NCBI RefSeq assembly: GCF_949987535.1
Contig: NC_080081.1
Coordinates: 54,260,153-54,324,152, forward strand
Length of the DNA: 64,000 bases
From: Balaenoptera acutorostrata
Lineage: Eukaryota > Chordata > Mammalia > Artiodactyla > Balaenopteridae
Direction: 5' to 3'
A model generated the notes under the pieces. That model saw only the letters and a list, made by a program, of their open reading frames with translations. It had not been told where the DNA came from and did not search any database. Below are positions 34,465-46,029 of this stretch, one piece after another; position 1 is the stretch's first letter; each line of letters starts with the position of its first letter. A program made the translations under genes and the position numbers.

Positions 34465-34923
34465 TCAGACCTCCCAAAAGTCAAGAAACTCCCCACGTAC
34501 CTGGGTAGGGCAAAAGAAAAAAGAAAAAACAGAGGCAAAAAATAGGGACGGGACCTGCACCAGTGGGAGGGAGCTGTGAAGGAGGAAAGGTTTCCATGCA
34601 CTAGGAAACCCCTTTGTGGGTGGAGACTGCAGATGTCGGAGGGGGGAAGCTTCGGAGCCAAGGAGGAGAGTGCAACAACAGCGGTGCAGAGGGCAAAGCG
34701 GAGAGATTCCCGCACAGAGGATCAGTGCTGACCAGCACTCACCAGCCCGAGAGGCTTGTCTGCTCACCCGCTGGGACGGGTGGGGGCTGGGAGCTGAGGC
34801 TCCGGCTTCGGAGGTCGGATCCCAGGGAGAGGACTGGGGTTGGATGCGTGAACACAGCCTGAAGGGGGTTAGCGCACCACAGCTAGCAGGGAGGGAGTCC
34901 GGGAAAATGTCTGGACCTGCCAA
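34465..34923 (-). other. Open frame antisense to L1-C 5'UTR (152 codons, no ATG)
   Basis: A stop-free minus-strand frame of 152 codons from a TTG. No ATG lies inside, so translation is doubtful. Its sequence parallels the L1-A antisense frame ('SLPASCGALTPFRLCSR', 'QASRAGECWSALILCAGISP'), shifting near the A-rich tract. A further in-family piece lies upstream at 35104-34883. Confidence 0.22.
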
Positions 34924-36418
34924 AGAGGCAAGAGACTTTTTCTTGCCTCTTTTTTTTGAGGTGCGCGAGGAGAGGGGATTCAGAGCACCACCTAAATGAG
35001 CTCCAGAGACGGGCGCGATCCATGGCTCTCAACGTGGACCCCAGAGATGGGCATGAAACTCTAAGGCTACTGCTGCAGCCACCAAGAAGCCTGTGTGCGA
35101 GCAAAGGTCACTATCCACACCTCCCCTCCCAGGAGCCTGTGCAGCCCACCACTGCCAGGGTTCCGTGATCCAGGGACAACTTCCCTGGGAGAACGCATGG
35201 CACCTCAGGCTGTTGCAACGTTATGCTGGTCTCTGCCACTGCAGGCTCGCCACACATCTGTACCCCTCCCTCCCCCCAGCCTGAGTGAGCCAGAGCCCCC
35301 TAATCAGCTGCTCCTTTAACCCCTTCCTGTCTGAGGGGGAACAGACGCCCTCAGGCGACCTACACACAGAGACCAGGCCAAATCCAAAGCTGAACCCCAG
35401 GAGCTCTGTGAACAAAGAAGAGAAAGGGAATTCTCTCCCAGCAGCCTCAGGAGCAGCGAATTAAATCTCCACAATCAACTTGAAGTACCCTGCATCTGCG
35501 GAATACCTAAATAGACAACGAATCTTCCCAAATTGAGGCAGTGGACGTTGGGAAGAATGATATATATATTTTTTTTTTCCCTTTTTCCCTTTTTTAGGGT
35601 GTGTATGTGTATGCTTCTGTGTGTGATTTTGTCTGTATAGCTTTGTTTTTACCATTTATCCTAGGGTACTGTCTGTCAATTATTTTTAGTAAAGTTTTTA
35701 GTGCTGGTTATCATTGGTGGATTTGTTCTTTGGTTTGGTTGCTCTCTTCTTTCTTTCTTTATTTTTAAATTACTTTTTAAATTTTTTATTTTACTTACTT
35801 TTTTATTTCTTCCTTTTTTATTACTTTTTAAATTTTCTATATTTTTATTTTAATAAATTTTAATTTCTTTTCTTTTCTTTTCTTTCTTTCTTTCTTCCTT
35901 TTATTCTGAGTGTGTGGATGACAGGGTCTTGCTGCTCTGGCCAGTCATCATGGCTGTGCCTCTGAGGTGGGAGAGCCAACTTCAGGACATTGCTCCACCA
36001 GAGACCTACCAGCTCCACATCATATCAAATGGCAAATATCTCCCATAGATCTCCATCTCAACAACAAGACCCAGCTCCACTCAAAAACCAGCAAGCTATA
36101 TTTTTGGACAGCCTATGCCAAATAACTAGCAAGACAAGAACACAACCCTACCCATTAACAGAGAAGCTGCCTAAAATCTTAATAAGGTCACAGACACCCC
36201 AAAACACACCACCAGACGCATACCAGCCCACCAGAAAAACAAGATCTGGCCACATCCACCAGAACACAGGCACTAGTCCCCTCCACCAGGAAGCCTACAC
36301 AACCCACTGAATGAACCTTAGCCACTGGGAGCAGCCACTGGGGGCAGACCAAAAACAATGGGAACTATGAACCTGCAGGCTGCGAAAAGGAGACCCCAAA
36401 CACAGTAACTTAAGCAAA

Positions 36419-37309
36419 ATGAGAAGACAGAGAAACACACAGCAGATGAAGGAGCAAGGTAAAAACACACCAGACCTAACAAATGAAGAAGAAATAGGCA
36501 GTCTATCTGAAAAAGAATTCAGAGTAATGATAGCAAAGTTGATCCAAAATCTTGGAAATAGAATGGAGAAAATACAAGAAATATTTAACAAGGACTTAGA
36601 AGAACTAAAGAGCAAACAAACAATGCTGAACAACAAAATACATGAAATTAAAAATTTTCTAGAAGGAATCAATAGCAAAATAACTGAGGCAGAAGAATGG
36701 ATAAGTGACCTGGAAGATAAAATAGTGGAAATAAGTACCACAGAGTAGAATAAAGAAAAAAGAATGGAAAGAATTGAGGACAGTTTGAGAGACCTCTGGG
36801 ACAATATTGAACACACCAACATTCGAATTATAGGGGTTCCAGAAGAAGAAGAGAAAAAGAAGGGGACTGAGAAAATATCTGAAGAGATTATACGTGAAAA
36901 CTTCCCTAATATGGAAAAGGAAATAGTTAATAAAGTCCAGGAAGCACAGAGAGTCCCATACAGGATAAATGCAAGGAGAAACATGCCAACACACATATCA
37001 ATCAAACTATCAAAAATTAAATTCAAAGAAAAAATACTAATAGCAGCAAGGGAAAAACAAAAAATAACATACAAGAGAATCCCCATAAGGTTAACAGCTG
37101 ATCTTCCAGAAGAAACTCTGCAAGCCAGAAGAGAGTGGCAGGACATATTTAAAGTGATGAAAGGGAAAAACCTACAACGAAGATTACTCTACCCAGTAAG
37201 GATCTCATTGAGATTTGACAGAGAAATTAAAACCTTAACAGAAAAGCAAAATCTAAGAGAATTCAGCACCACCAAACCAGCTTTACAACAAATGCTAAAG
37301 GAACTCTAG
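36419..37309 (+). pseudogene. L1-C ORF1, single premature stop
   Basis: An ATG at 36419 and a stop at 37307-37309 frame 296 codons with no frameshift. Codon 110 (36746-36748) is TAG, where sister copies have CAG; this is the only visible break. The start is chosen because 'MRRQRNTQQMKEQG' aligns with the other copies. The coiled coil spans about residues 45-125. The RRM starts near residue 133 ('NIRIIGVPEEEE'), and the C-terminal domain ends in '[17 protein letters not shown]'. ORF1p is the L1 RNA chaperone. As it stands only a 109-residue N-terminal piece could be made. Confidence 0.93.
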
Positions 37310-37367
37310 GTAGGAGACACAAGAAAAAGAAAAGACCTACAATAACAAACCCAAAACAATTAAGAAA

Positions 37368-40300
37368 ATGGTAATAGGAACATACATATTGATAATTACC
37401 TTAAATGTAATTGGATTAAGTGCTCCAACCAAAAGACATAGACTGGCTGATTGGATACAAAAACAAGACCCATATATATGCTGTCTACAAGAGACTCACT
37501 TCAGACCTAGGGACACATACAGATGGAAACTGAGGGGATGGAAAAAGAAATACCATGCAAATAGAAATCAAAAGAAAGCTGGAGTAGCAATACTCATATA
37601 AGACAAAATAGACTTTAAAATAAAGACTATTAAAACAGACAAAGAAGGACACTACATAATGATCAAGGGATCAATCCAAGAAGAAGATATAACAATTGTA
37701 AATATTTATACACCCAACATAGGAGCACCTCAATATATAAGGCAAATACTAACAGCCATAAAAGGGGAAATTGACAGTAACACAATCAAATAGGGGACTT
37801 TAACACCCCAGTTTCACCGATGAACAGATCATCCAAAACGAAAATAAATAACGAAAAAAAGCTTTAAATGATATGTTAAAAAAAGATGGACTTAATTGAT
37901 ATTTATAGGATAATCCATCCAGAAACAACAGAACATACATTCTTCTCAAGTGCTCATGGAACATTCTCCAGGATAGATCATATCTTGGGTCACAACTCAA
38001 GCCTTGGTAAATTAAAGAAAACTGAAATCATATCAAGTATCTTTTCTGACTGCAATGCTATGAGACTAGATATCAATTACAGGAAAAAATCTGTAAAAAA
38101 TACAAACACATGGAGGCTAAACAATGCACTACTTAATAACCAAGAGATCACTAAAGAACTCAAAGAGGAAAACAAAAAATTACCTAGAAACAAATGACAA
38201 TGAAAACACGACGACCTAAAACCTATGGGATGCAGCAAAAGCAGTTCTAAGAGGGAAGTTCATAGCAGTACAATCCTACCTTAAGCAACAAGGAACATCT
38301 CAAATACACAACCTAATCTTACACCTAATGCAATCAGAGAAAGAAGAACAAACAAACCCCAAAGTTAGCAGAAGGAAAGAAATCATAAAGATCAGATCAG
38401 AAATAAATGAATAAGAAATGAAGGAAACAATAGCAAAGATCAATAAAACTAAAAGCTGGATGTTTGAGAAGATAAACAAAATTGAAAAACCATCAGCCAG
38501 ATTCATCAAGAAAAAGAGGGAGAAGACTCATATCAATAGAATTAGAAATGGAAAAGAAGTAACAACTGACACTGCAGAAATACAAAGGATCATGAGAGAT
38601 TACTACAAGCAACAATATGTCAATTAAATGGACAACCTAGAAGAGATGGACCAACTCTTTTGAGAAAAGCACAGCCACCCGAGACTGAACCAGGAAGAAA
38701 CAGAAAATAGAAACAGAGCAATCACAAGCACTGAAATTGAGACTGTGATTAAAAATCTTCCAACAAACTAAAGCCCAGCACCACGTGGCTTCACAGGCGA
38801 ATTCTATCAAACATTTAGAGAAGAGCTAAAACCTATCCTTCTCAAACTCTTCCAAAATATAGCAGAGGGAGGAACACTCCCAAACTCATTCTACGAGGCC
38901 AACATCACCCTTATACCAAAACCAGACAAAGATGTCACAAAAAAGAAAACTACAGGCCGATATCACTTATGAACATAGATGCAAAAAACGTCAACAAAAT
39001 AGTAGCAAACAGAATCCAACAGCACATTAAAAGGATCATATACCATGATCAAGTGGGGTTTATCCCAGGAATGCAAGGATTCTTCAATATATGCAAATCA
39101 ATCAATGTGATACACCATATTAATAAACTGAAGGAGAAAAACCATATGATCTTCTCAATAGATGCAGAAAAAGCTTTTGACAAAATTCAACACCCATTTA
39201 TGATAAAAACCCTCCAGAATGTAGGCATACAGGGAACTTACCTCAACATAATAAAGGCCACACATGACAAACCCACAGCAAACATCGTCCTTAATGGTGA
39301 AAAACTGAAACTATTTCCACTAAGATCAGGAACAGACAAGGTTGCCCACTCTCACCACTATTATTCAACATAGTTTTGGAAGTTTTAGCCACAGCAATCA
39401 GAGAAGAAAAAGAAATAAACGGAATCCAAATCAGAAAAGAAGAAGTAAAGCTGTCACTGTTTGCAGATGACATGATACTATACATAGAGAATCCTAAAGA
39501 TGCTACCAGAAAACTCCTAGAGCTAATCAATGAATTTCATAAAGTAGCAGGGTACAAAATTAATGCACAGAAATCTGTTGCATTCCTATACACTAATGAT
39601 GAAAAATCTGAACGTGATATTAAAGAAACACTCCCATTTACCATTGCAAAAAAACAAACAAAATACCTAGGAATAAACCTACCTAAGGGTACAAAAGACC
39701 TGTATGCAGAAACCTATAAGACACTGATGAAAGATGTTAAAGATGATACAAATAGATGGGGAGATATACCTTGTTCTTGGATTGGAAGAATCAACATTGT
39801 GAAAATGACTATACTACCCAAAGCAATTTACAGACTCAGTGCTATCCCTATCAAACTACCACTGGCATTTTTCACAAAACTAGAACAAAAAATTTCACAA
39901 TTTGTATGGAAACACAAGAGACCCCGAATAGCCAAAGCAATCTTGAGAAAGAAAAACAGAGCTGGAGGAATCAGGCTCTTTGACTTCAGACTATACTAAA
40001 ACGCTACAGTAATCAAGACAGTATGGTACTGGCACAAAAACAAAAATATATATCAGTGGAACAGGACAGAAGCCCAAAGATAAACCCATGCACATGTGGT
40101 CACCTTATCTTTGATAAAGGAGGCAAGAATACACAATGGAGAAAAGACAGCCTCTTCAATAAGTGGTACTGGGAAAACTGCACAGCTATGTGTAAAAGAA
40201 TGAATTTAGAACACTCCTTAACACTATACACAAAAATAAACTCAAAATGAATTAAAGACCTAAATGTAAGGCCAGACACTATCAAACTCTTAGAGGAAAA

Positions 40301-41181
40301 CATAGACTGAACACTCTATGACATAAATCACAGCAAGATCCTTTTTGACCCACCTCCTAGAGAAATGGAAATAAAAACAAAAATAAAGAAATGGGACCTA
40401 ATGAAACTTAAAAGCTTTTGCACAGCAAAGGAAACCGTAAAGAAGATGAAAAGACAACCCTCAGAATGGGAGAAAATATTTGCAAATGAAGCAACTGACA
40501 AAAGACTAATCTCCAAAACTTACAAGCAGCTCATGTAGCTCAATATTAAAAAAACAAACAACCCAATCCAAAAATGAACAGAAGACCTAAATAGATGTTT
40601 CTCCAAAGAGGATATACAGATTGCCAACAAACACATGAAAGAATGCTCAACATTATTAATCATTAGAGAAATGCAAATCAAAACTACATTGAGATATCAT
40701 CTCACACCAATCAGAATGGCCATCATCAAAAATCTACAAACAATAAATGCTGGAGAGGGTATGGAGAAAAGAGAACCCTCTTGCACTGTTGGTGGGAATG
40801 TAAATTGAAACAGCCACTATTGAGAACAGTATGGAGGTTCCTTCAAAAACTAAAAATATAACTACCATACGACCCAGCAATCCCACTACTGGGCATATAC
40901 CCTGGAAAAACCATAATTCAAAAACAGTCATGCACCACAATGTTCATTGCAGCTCTATTTATAATAGTCAGGACATGGAAGCAACCTAAGTGTCCATTGA
41001 CGGATGAATGGATAAAGAAGTGTGGCACATATATACAATGGAATGTTACTCAGCCATAAAAGGAAACGAAATTGAGTTATTTGTAGTGAGGTGGATGGAC
41101 CTAGAGTCTGTCATACAGAATGAAGTAAGTCAGAAAGAGAAAAACAAATACAGTATGCTAACACATATATATGGAATCTAA
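37368..41181 (+). pseudogene. L1-C ORF2 remnant (endonuclease and reverse transcriptase)
   Basis: ATG at 37368, original stop at 41179-41181, about 1,270 codons. The first 77 codons are open ('[14 protein letters not shown]', the endonuclease Glu), then a TAA at 37599-37601. Further stops and shifts follow. The endonuclease centre survives in 37886-38197 ('[10 protein letters not shown]'). RT motif A is in 38969-39373 ('[12 protein letters not shown]'). RT motif C and the thumb are in the 207-codon frame 39376-39999 ('[13 protein letters not shown]', '[17 protein letters not shown]'). A short deletion breaks motif B ('SGTDKVAH' in place of a GTRQGCP block). Non-functional. Confidence 0.93.
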
Positions 41182-41414
41182 AAAAAAAAAAAAAAAAAAA
41201 AAAAAGGTCATGAAGAACCTAGGGGCAAGATGGGAGTAAAGACACAGACCTACTAGAGAATGGACTTGAGGACATGGGGAGGGGGAAGGTTATGCTCGGA
41301 TGAAGTGAAAGAGTGGCATGGACATATATACACTACCAAATGTAAAATAGATAGCTAGTGGGAAGCAGCTGCATAGCACAGGGAGATCAGCTCGGTGCTT
41401 TGTGCCCACCTAGA

Positions 41415-41444
41415 GGGGTGGGATAGGGAGGGTTGGAGGGAGGG
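41415..41444 (+). promoter_or_regulatory. G-quadruplex motif in L1-C 3'UTR
   Basis: A row of G3-G4 runs ('ggggtgggatagggaggg', then 'gagggaggg') in the polypurine tract of the 3'UTR, at the place of the G4 in L1-A and L1-B. Confidence 0.7.
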
Positions 41445-41546
41445 AGATGCAAGAGGGAAGAGATATGGGGACATATGTATATGTATAGCTGATTCACTTT
41501 GTTATAAAGCAGAAACTAACACAACATTGTAAAGCAATTATACTCC

Positions 41547-41552
41547 AATAAA
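41547..41552 (+). terminator. AATAAA polyadenylation signal of L1-C
   Basis: AATAAA about 10 bases before the poly(A) tail of L1-C. L1-A has AATGAA at this place. Confidence 0.75.
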
Positions 41553-41586
41553 GATGTTAAAAAAAAAAAAAAAAGAAACAGCCCAG

Positions 41587-41945
41587 ATGTTCATTAACTC
41601 ATGAATGGATGAAGAAATGGTAACACATCCATATAATGGAATACTACTCAGTAATAAAAAGATAGTTAACTAATACAAGCAACAACATGGATGAAACTCA
41701 AACCATTATACTCAGTGAAAAAAGCCAGACACAAAATATAACATTATGAATAATTTCATTTATGAAGTTCAAGAATGGGCTGGAAAGTGACACGAGGGAC
41801 CTCTTTGGGGTGACAGAAATGTTCTACTGGGGTGGTAGTTGCAAGCATGTATTAATCTGTCTAAACACGTCAAACATTACATTTAAATCTGATCAGTTTG
41901 CTGTTTTTAAATTACACTTCAATAAAATTAAGTTTAAGAAAAAGA
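41587..41945 (+). mobile_element. Old L1M 3' end, right half
   Basis: Continues the L1M split by L1-C: 'atgttcattaactcatgaat', 'ggaatactactcagtaataa', 'gggtgacagaaatgttctac', and an end close to 'acttcaataaaattaagttt'. These are the usual last words of an old L1 3'UTR. Confidence 0.8.
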
Positions 41946-42069
41946 TCACATGTAAACATATGAAGTAAAATTGGCATATAATATTAAAGTTAGAAGAAAA
42001 TTTATAGAACATATTGCAGTTAAGAAAATTGAATCTACAAGAATTGAAGTGATAAAATTAGCAATGGTT

Positions 42070-42175
42070 TTAACTATCATTTATTAAGTGCCTTCTCTGT
42101 ACCAAGTGCTGTTCTATGCTTTTTTCAACATGATCCCTTTTAATCTTGATAATGACAGTGACACTAGTGGTCCTC
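42070..42175 (-). repeat. MIR SINE, left part of a split copy
   Basis: Reverse MIR tail: 'tttattaagtgccttctctg', 'taccaagtgctgttctatgc', 'atcccttttaatcttgataa'. It stops at about 42175 and seems to resume at 42545. Confidence 0.55.
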
Positions 42176-42544
42176 TACCCCATTGTTTCCCTACCAGAAT
42201 TCTGATTTTGTATAAGTCTTCAGCACTCTCCCACAGAGCCATGTGCTTCAGGGGATCTGACCCCCTTCACTTTCACCTGGTGGGCCAAGGTTTATCTGAT
42301 TCTCCTTGACAAGTATTGGTTCAAGAATGGGTAAGTGATCAAATCTGACCAATGAGATATAAAGGAAAATCTAAAGAGAAGCTTTGGGGAAAGTGCTTTC
42401 ACAGTAAACCAAGCCATGTGAAATCATCATCCCTCTTCTTCCTCTTGATATTGTCATGCCTGGATGCAATGCCTAGAATTGCTGCAGTCATCATGCCATC
42501 TTGAAGCCATTGGGTAGTTATCTGTACCTAAAAACAGCCTAAAT
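42176..42544 (+). repeat. Unassigned old repeat interrupting a MIR
   Basis: About 365 bp with 'attggttcaagaatgggtaa', 'gtgatcaaatctgaccaatg' and 'tgatattgtcatgcctggat'. This wording recalls a common mammalian repeat, but I cannot name the family. It sits between two MIR halves in the same orientation. Confidence 0.4.
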
Positions 42545-42655
42545 GACAGAATTATTTGTAGTTCCTCCTTTACAAATGAAGACATTTGATAACTTGCCTT
42601 AGGTGACACAGTAGGTGGTAAATTCAGGCTATGTCTCTGGATCTACTTCATTCTG
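42545..42655 (-). repeat. MIR SINE, right part of a split copy
   Basis: 'agttcctcctttacaaatga', 'taacttgccttaggtgacac', 'agtaggtggtaaattcagg' continue the reverse MIR after the interruption. Confidence 0.55.
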
Positions 42656-42779
42656 AAATTAATGTTCTCCAACACTCCTTATTGCCTCTACTTAAGCTTA
42701 TTAGAGTGACCATAAACTTTATATGTTCATAAAGCTTTACAAATCTCAGTCCACTGTTTATTTTACTACCTTATGGTGT

Positions 42780-43075
42780 AAAATATTCATGTTATTGCAT
42801 TTGGGTAAGGGTAAGATTAACTTGTAGCTGCTATTCTTGTCTTTTCCAGAAGGTCCATCTTTTAATGTTCTCTCTTTGTATGATCAGAGAGCCTCAGGTG
42901 AAATGCCAATCTTTCTCCAGTTCTGCAGACAGTATTAAGCTTCTCTTTTTTGTCCTTCTTGCCTCAAATACATGCCTGCCTTATGAGCTGCTGTTCTTGT
43001 CCTCTTTTACTCCAGCACATAGTGCCATGCCTGGTGCAGCAAAGATGATTAGTGACCATGGAGAAGTCCTTGAGT
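42780..43075 (+). repeat. Possible L2 fragment
   Basis: 'actccagcacatagtgccatg' and 'cctggtgcagcaaagatgat' resemble an L2 3' end. A purine-rich microsatellite follows. Weak. Confidence 0.3.
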
Positions 43076-43083
43076 GAACTGTG

Positions 43084-43182
43084 GAAGGAAGGAAGGAGGG
43101 AGAGAGGGAAGGAGAAAGGAAGGAAGGAAGGAAAGCAGGAGGAAGGGATAGAGGGAGCGAGGGAGGGAGGAAGGAAGGAAAT
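43084..43182 (+). repeat. (GGAA)n/(GGGA)n purine-rich microsatellite
   Basis: About 100 bp of almost pure A/G with GGAA and GAGG units. GGAA arrays can bind ETS-type factors, but that is inference here. Confidence 0.9.
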
Positions 43183-43229
43183 GGTACATGCATCACCCTT
43201 TAGTCTAACACTATTGAAATTTCAAAAAG

Positions 43230-43445
43230 ACAGATTGACATTGTTATGCCCTCATCCTCCAAGCCTCAAAGACCTTTTGTTCCTTTCTTATTGCATCCAC
43301 ATTCTGCTATGTCTTAAGTTAGTTATCTACATTTGCTTTCCTCCTTATCCATAAACTCTTTGAGTTTGGGATCTGTCAACTCCACTGATGACTCACAGCC
43401 CCTAGCATTGTGCCTTTCACTTAATAAAAGCATATATACTGCATA
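43230..43445 (+). repeat. L2 3' end
   Basis: 'ccataaactctttgagtttg', 'ggatctgtcaactccactga', 'cacagcccctagcattgtgc' and 'cacttaataaaagcat' follow the L2 terminal consensus. Confidence 0.6.
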
Positions 43446-43449
43446 AATC

Positions 43450-44199
43450 AGTGTAGGGATCTTGTCAGTAACAGGAGAGATGTGGAGTAGTCAGCATTTT
43501 AAGGATTTTATCATTGAAATACCGTGGGAGTTTTCTGAACTTTATTCATGATAGAGAAGTGCTCCTGCCCTTCTCAATTTGGTATCTCCATAATGTTGTT
43601 GGAATTGCTATAGTCCTTAGCACCTGTACTTCAATATGGAATGCTTGTTTACAACAGTTTTGTATGTTTACTGTTTAATAACTGCACGACTATCTTCCTC
43701 GAAAAGGTTGCAAGTCTAAAAGCCTGGAATCCATGATCTCTGGCCCATGCTCCCTTTGAGAGTCTATTTCTCTGTTTCTATTAAAGAACTCCTACATGTG
43801 CATTTTATTTTACGATGTCTACAAGGTGCCTGGCTCAGTTAAATATTTGCCAGTCATTTGAATATTTCAAAGAGGAAGTAATGCTCATGTTGTTACACCT
43901 TGACATTTTTAATGCCTCAGAAAAGTCATTCTGTAGTGATGGAAATTATGAAAGGGAAATGAGGAGGACAATTTGGCCAATTTGGTTCATTGCATCACTG
44001 GGAAGCAGAGGTAAAAGAATGTATGTATTAAGATACAAATTCATGCATAATCCTCCAGAGTTACCCAGAAAATAATAGTACTAAAAGTGTTAAATAGTAT
44101 TCAAAGTAGTCTTACAGGGATACATTTGACTAAAGAACATAGATAATTTAGGTAGAATGTTCGAAAATAATATTTTTTCCAGATCCCTAAACACCAGAA
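43450..44199. other. Unique sequence, no gene recognised
   Basis: No named repeat or coding domain; the 86-codon frame at 43815-44075 shows no motif. Confidence 0.4.
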
Positions 44200-44425
44200 A
44201 AATAGATAAAGGCCTTGGGGGGTAGTGGTATAAAAGCTAGGTTTCACTGGAAAGCTACCTATTTTTGTAAATTAAGATTTACTGAAACACAAATGTACCC
44301 AGTTGTCTATGGCTGCTTTCAAGTGGCAGAACTGAGTAGTAGTTGGAGCAGAGGCCATGTGACCCGAAAGCCTAAACATTTACTATCTGGCCCTTTAAGA
44401 AAAATGTTGCAGATCCCTAGTCTAA
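44200..44425 (+). mobile_element. hAT-Charlie-type DNA transposon fragment
   Basis: 'ctatttttgtaaattaagat', 'tgtctatggctgctttcaag', 'gcagaactgagtag', 'cgaaagcctaaacatttact' and 'atctggccctttaag' match a well-known hAT-Charlie MITE pattern. Its right end 'agatccctag' fits a 'gacccctg' terminus. It is old and non-coding. The short open frame across it is spurious. Confidence 0.7.
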
Positions 44426-44429
44426 ACTA

Positions 44430-45925
44430 CAGAGAAGTATTAAATTATTATGAGGGTGTTCCATCACAGTGAAGACACATTCTGGAAGAAGTGCAAGAAT
44501 TATGTTTGACATGATTAGGATTAATTGAAAACTTTTCACTAGCTTTGAGGGACAATTCCAAGGGTGTAAAAAGAGTAGGCAAAGCAAGCATTTACTGAAT
44601 TACTCAAAATGGAAATTTGTCTTTAAAATGCCAAGCGGCCTGTTTTTCTTCATTAGAAAACCGTCGTTGATACATGTACAGTATGGATTCATCACAGCAG
44701 GAACATTCTAACTGCAGGCTGTGAAGAGTTCTAATTGAAATAAGATTAATGAAGAGCATGCCAGCCTCCTACAATATCACAATCTGTATGAACACTTAGC
44801 TCTTGTGAGTCATTTTCCTCCCCAAAATAACTCAGATTAAACAGCAACTTCCAAACTAATGGCAACATTTCCGTCCAGATTTCTTTTTATGTCTTGCATC
44901 ATGTTCCAGGTACAGCACGTGAAGCAAGACTCATCTCCTGCCATCACCTAATGTTATTAAATGTCAGGCATTTAATAAAATTAAAGGGCAAAAAAGTTTT
45001 AAAGAATTTATTCTGCCTGGCAATCAGCCCTCGAGAAGGCTTGGAAAAACTCACTCCTTTACTGACTGAATCAGAATAAGAAATTTTCCTATCAGGTTCT
45101 GGAAACATAACCCAATGCCCTTATTCTAAATCTCTATGAAGAATGTCCATATATGCATATGTATGCATGTTTGCATTTGATTGCACATATGTATGTATTT
45201 AGGAATATTTTTGAAATATAATAAGTGTTCTCATGTATACACCAAATGGGGATTTTATGCAACAGCAAAATGGGTTAAATTCAGGTGTTTGGGAGCCAGG
45301 GCACAATTCCTAAAAAGAGCTCTTGAGATGTCCCAGTTGCCCAAACAAGAAGTACTTTCTGTGTTGGCCAAAGGAATGGAAGACAGCAGAGCTATGACAA
45401 CTCCGCAAACTGGGACGAGGGGTCTGTCCTTGGTGATTCTCCAGTGTTCTTTAGGAGGGAATCCCCTCAGTCTGCCTTCTTTTTCTACCACTGGACTAGG
45501 AGATGAAAAGAGGAGGTTTATCTCCTCCTATTGCCTCAGTTTCCTCTTTAAGTATGTTGTGAGGCGGAGGAAACTGTTGCAAACTGAGGAGAAAAGAACA
45601 ATTTGAAAATGCATCTTAGAGCATAAAAAAATCAAATTTGCTAAGAAAAGGTGGTAGGAAGTATTGGCAATGTCAAGTCCCTACCCTTATTGAGTTCCCA
45701 CTCTAAGACAGACATTAGAGAACTCCAGCAGAGGTATATGGATAGTGAAATTTTAACCCTGTGGGCCCCTTCTTGTTTTCAGTACATACTATGGGACTGA
45801 TGTCTCTGTTAGCTGTCTTAAAATAATTTCTGCAAGGAAAGGGCTGATTTTAATGAAATATGTATGGTGAATGAAACAGCAGTGTTGAGTACCCTTCTAC
45901 TCTAGAAGGAAATTGTAAGAGAAAA
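44430..45925. other. Unique sequence, possible conserved non-coding DNA
   Basis: No repeat is recognised. 44500-44900 is balanced in composition, free of repeats and rich in TAAT/ATTA words. The 141-codon frame at 45181-45606 begins at TTG and has no known domain. Confidence 0.35.
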
Positions 45926-45927
45926 AA

Positions 45928-45999
<72 letters not shown>

Positions 46000-46026
46000 G
46001 TATATACAGAGAGAGCGAGCGAGAGC
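45928..46026. repeat. Compound (TA)(CA)(GA) microsatellite
   Basis: (TA)n at 45928-45945, (CA)n at 45946-45998, then a (GA)/(GCGA) stretch to 46026. Confidence 0.95.
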
Positions 46027-46029
46027 TGT

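Larger units (their letters stand above)
34338..41573 (+). mobile_element. L1-C: full-length LINE-1 nested in old L1M
   Basis: A 7.24-kb L1 with 5'UTR (34338-36418), ORF1 (36419-37309), ORF2 (37368-41181), 3'UTR and poly(A). The 13-bp TSD differs at one base: 'agaaatagcccag' at 34325-34337 and 'agaaacagcccag' at 41574-41586. The element split an old L1M, whose halves rejoin cleanly across it. The start 'cttcaagatggcagaagagt' keeps the YY1-like core. A T-rich tract (35747-35905) in the 5'UTR is shared with L1-A (17160-17275). CpG decay in the 5'UTR suggests an age between L1-A and L1-B. Confidence 0.96.

Noticed and set aside
43052..43354. 100-codon frame with Lys/Glu/Gly-rich N-terminus
   Set aside because: The charged part is a translated GGAA microsatellite.
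45181..45606. 141-codon frame as a gene
   Set aside because: It starts at TTG, is overlapped by an antisense frame, and has no recognisable domain or splice context.
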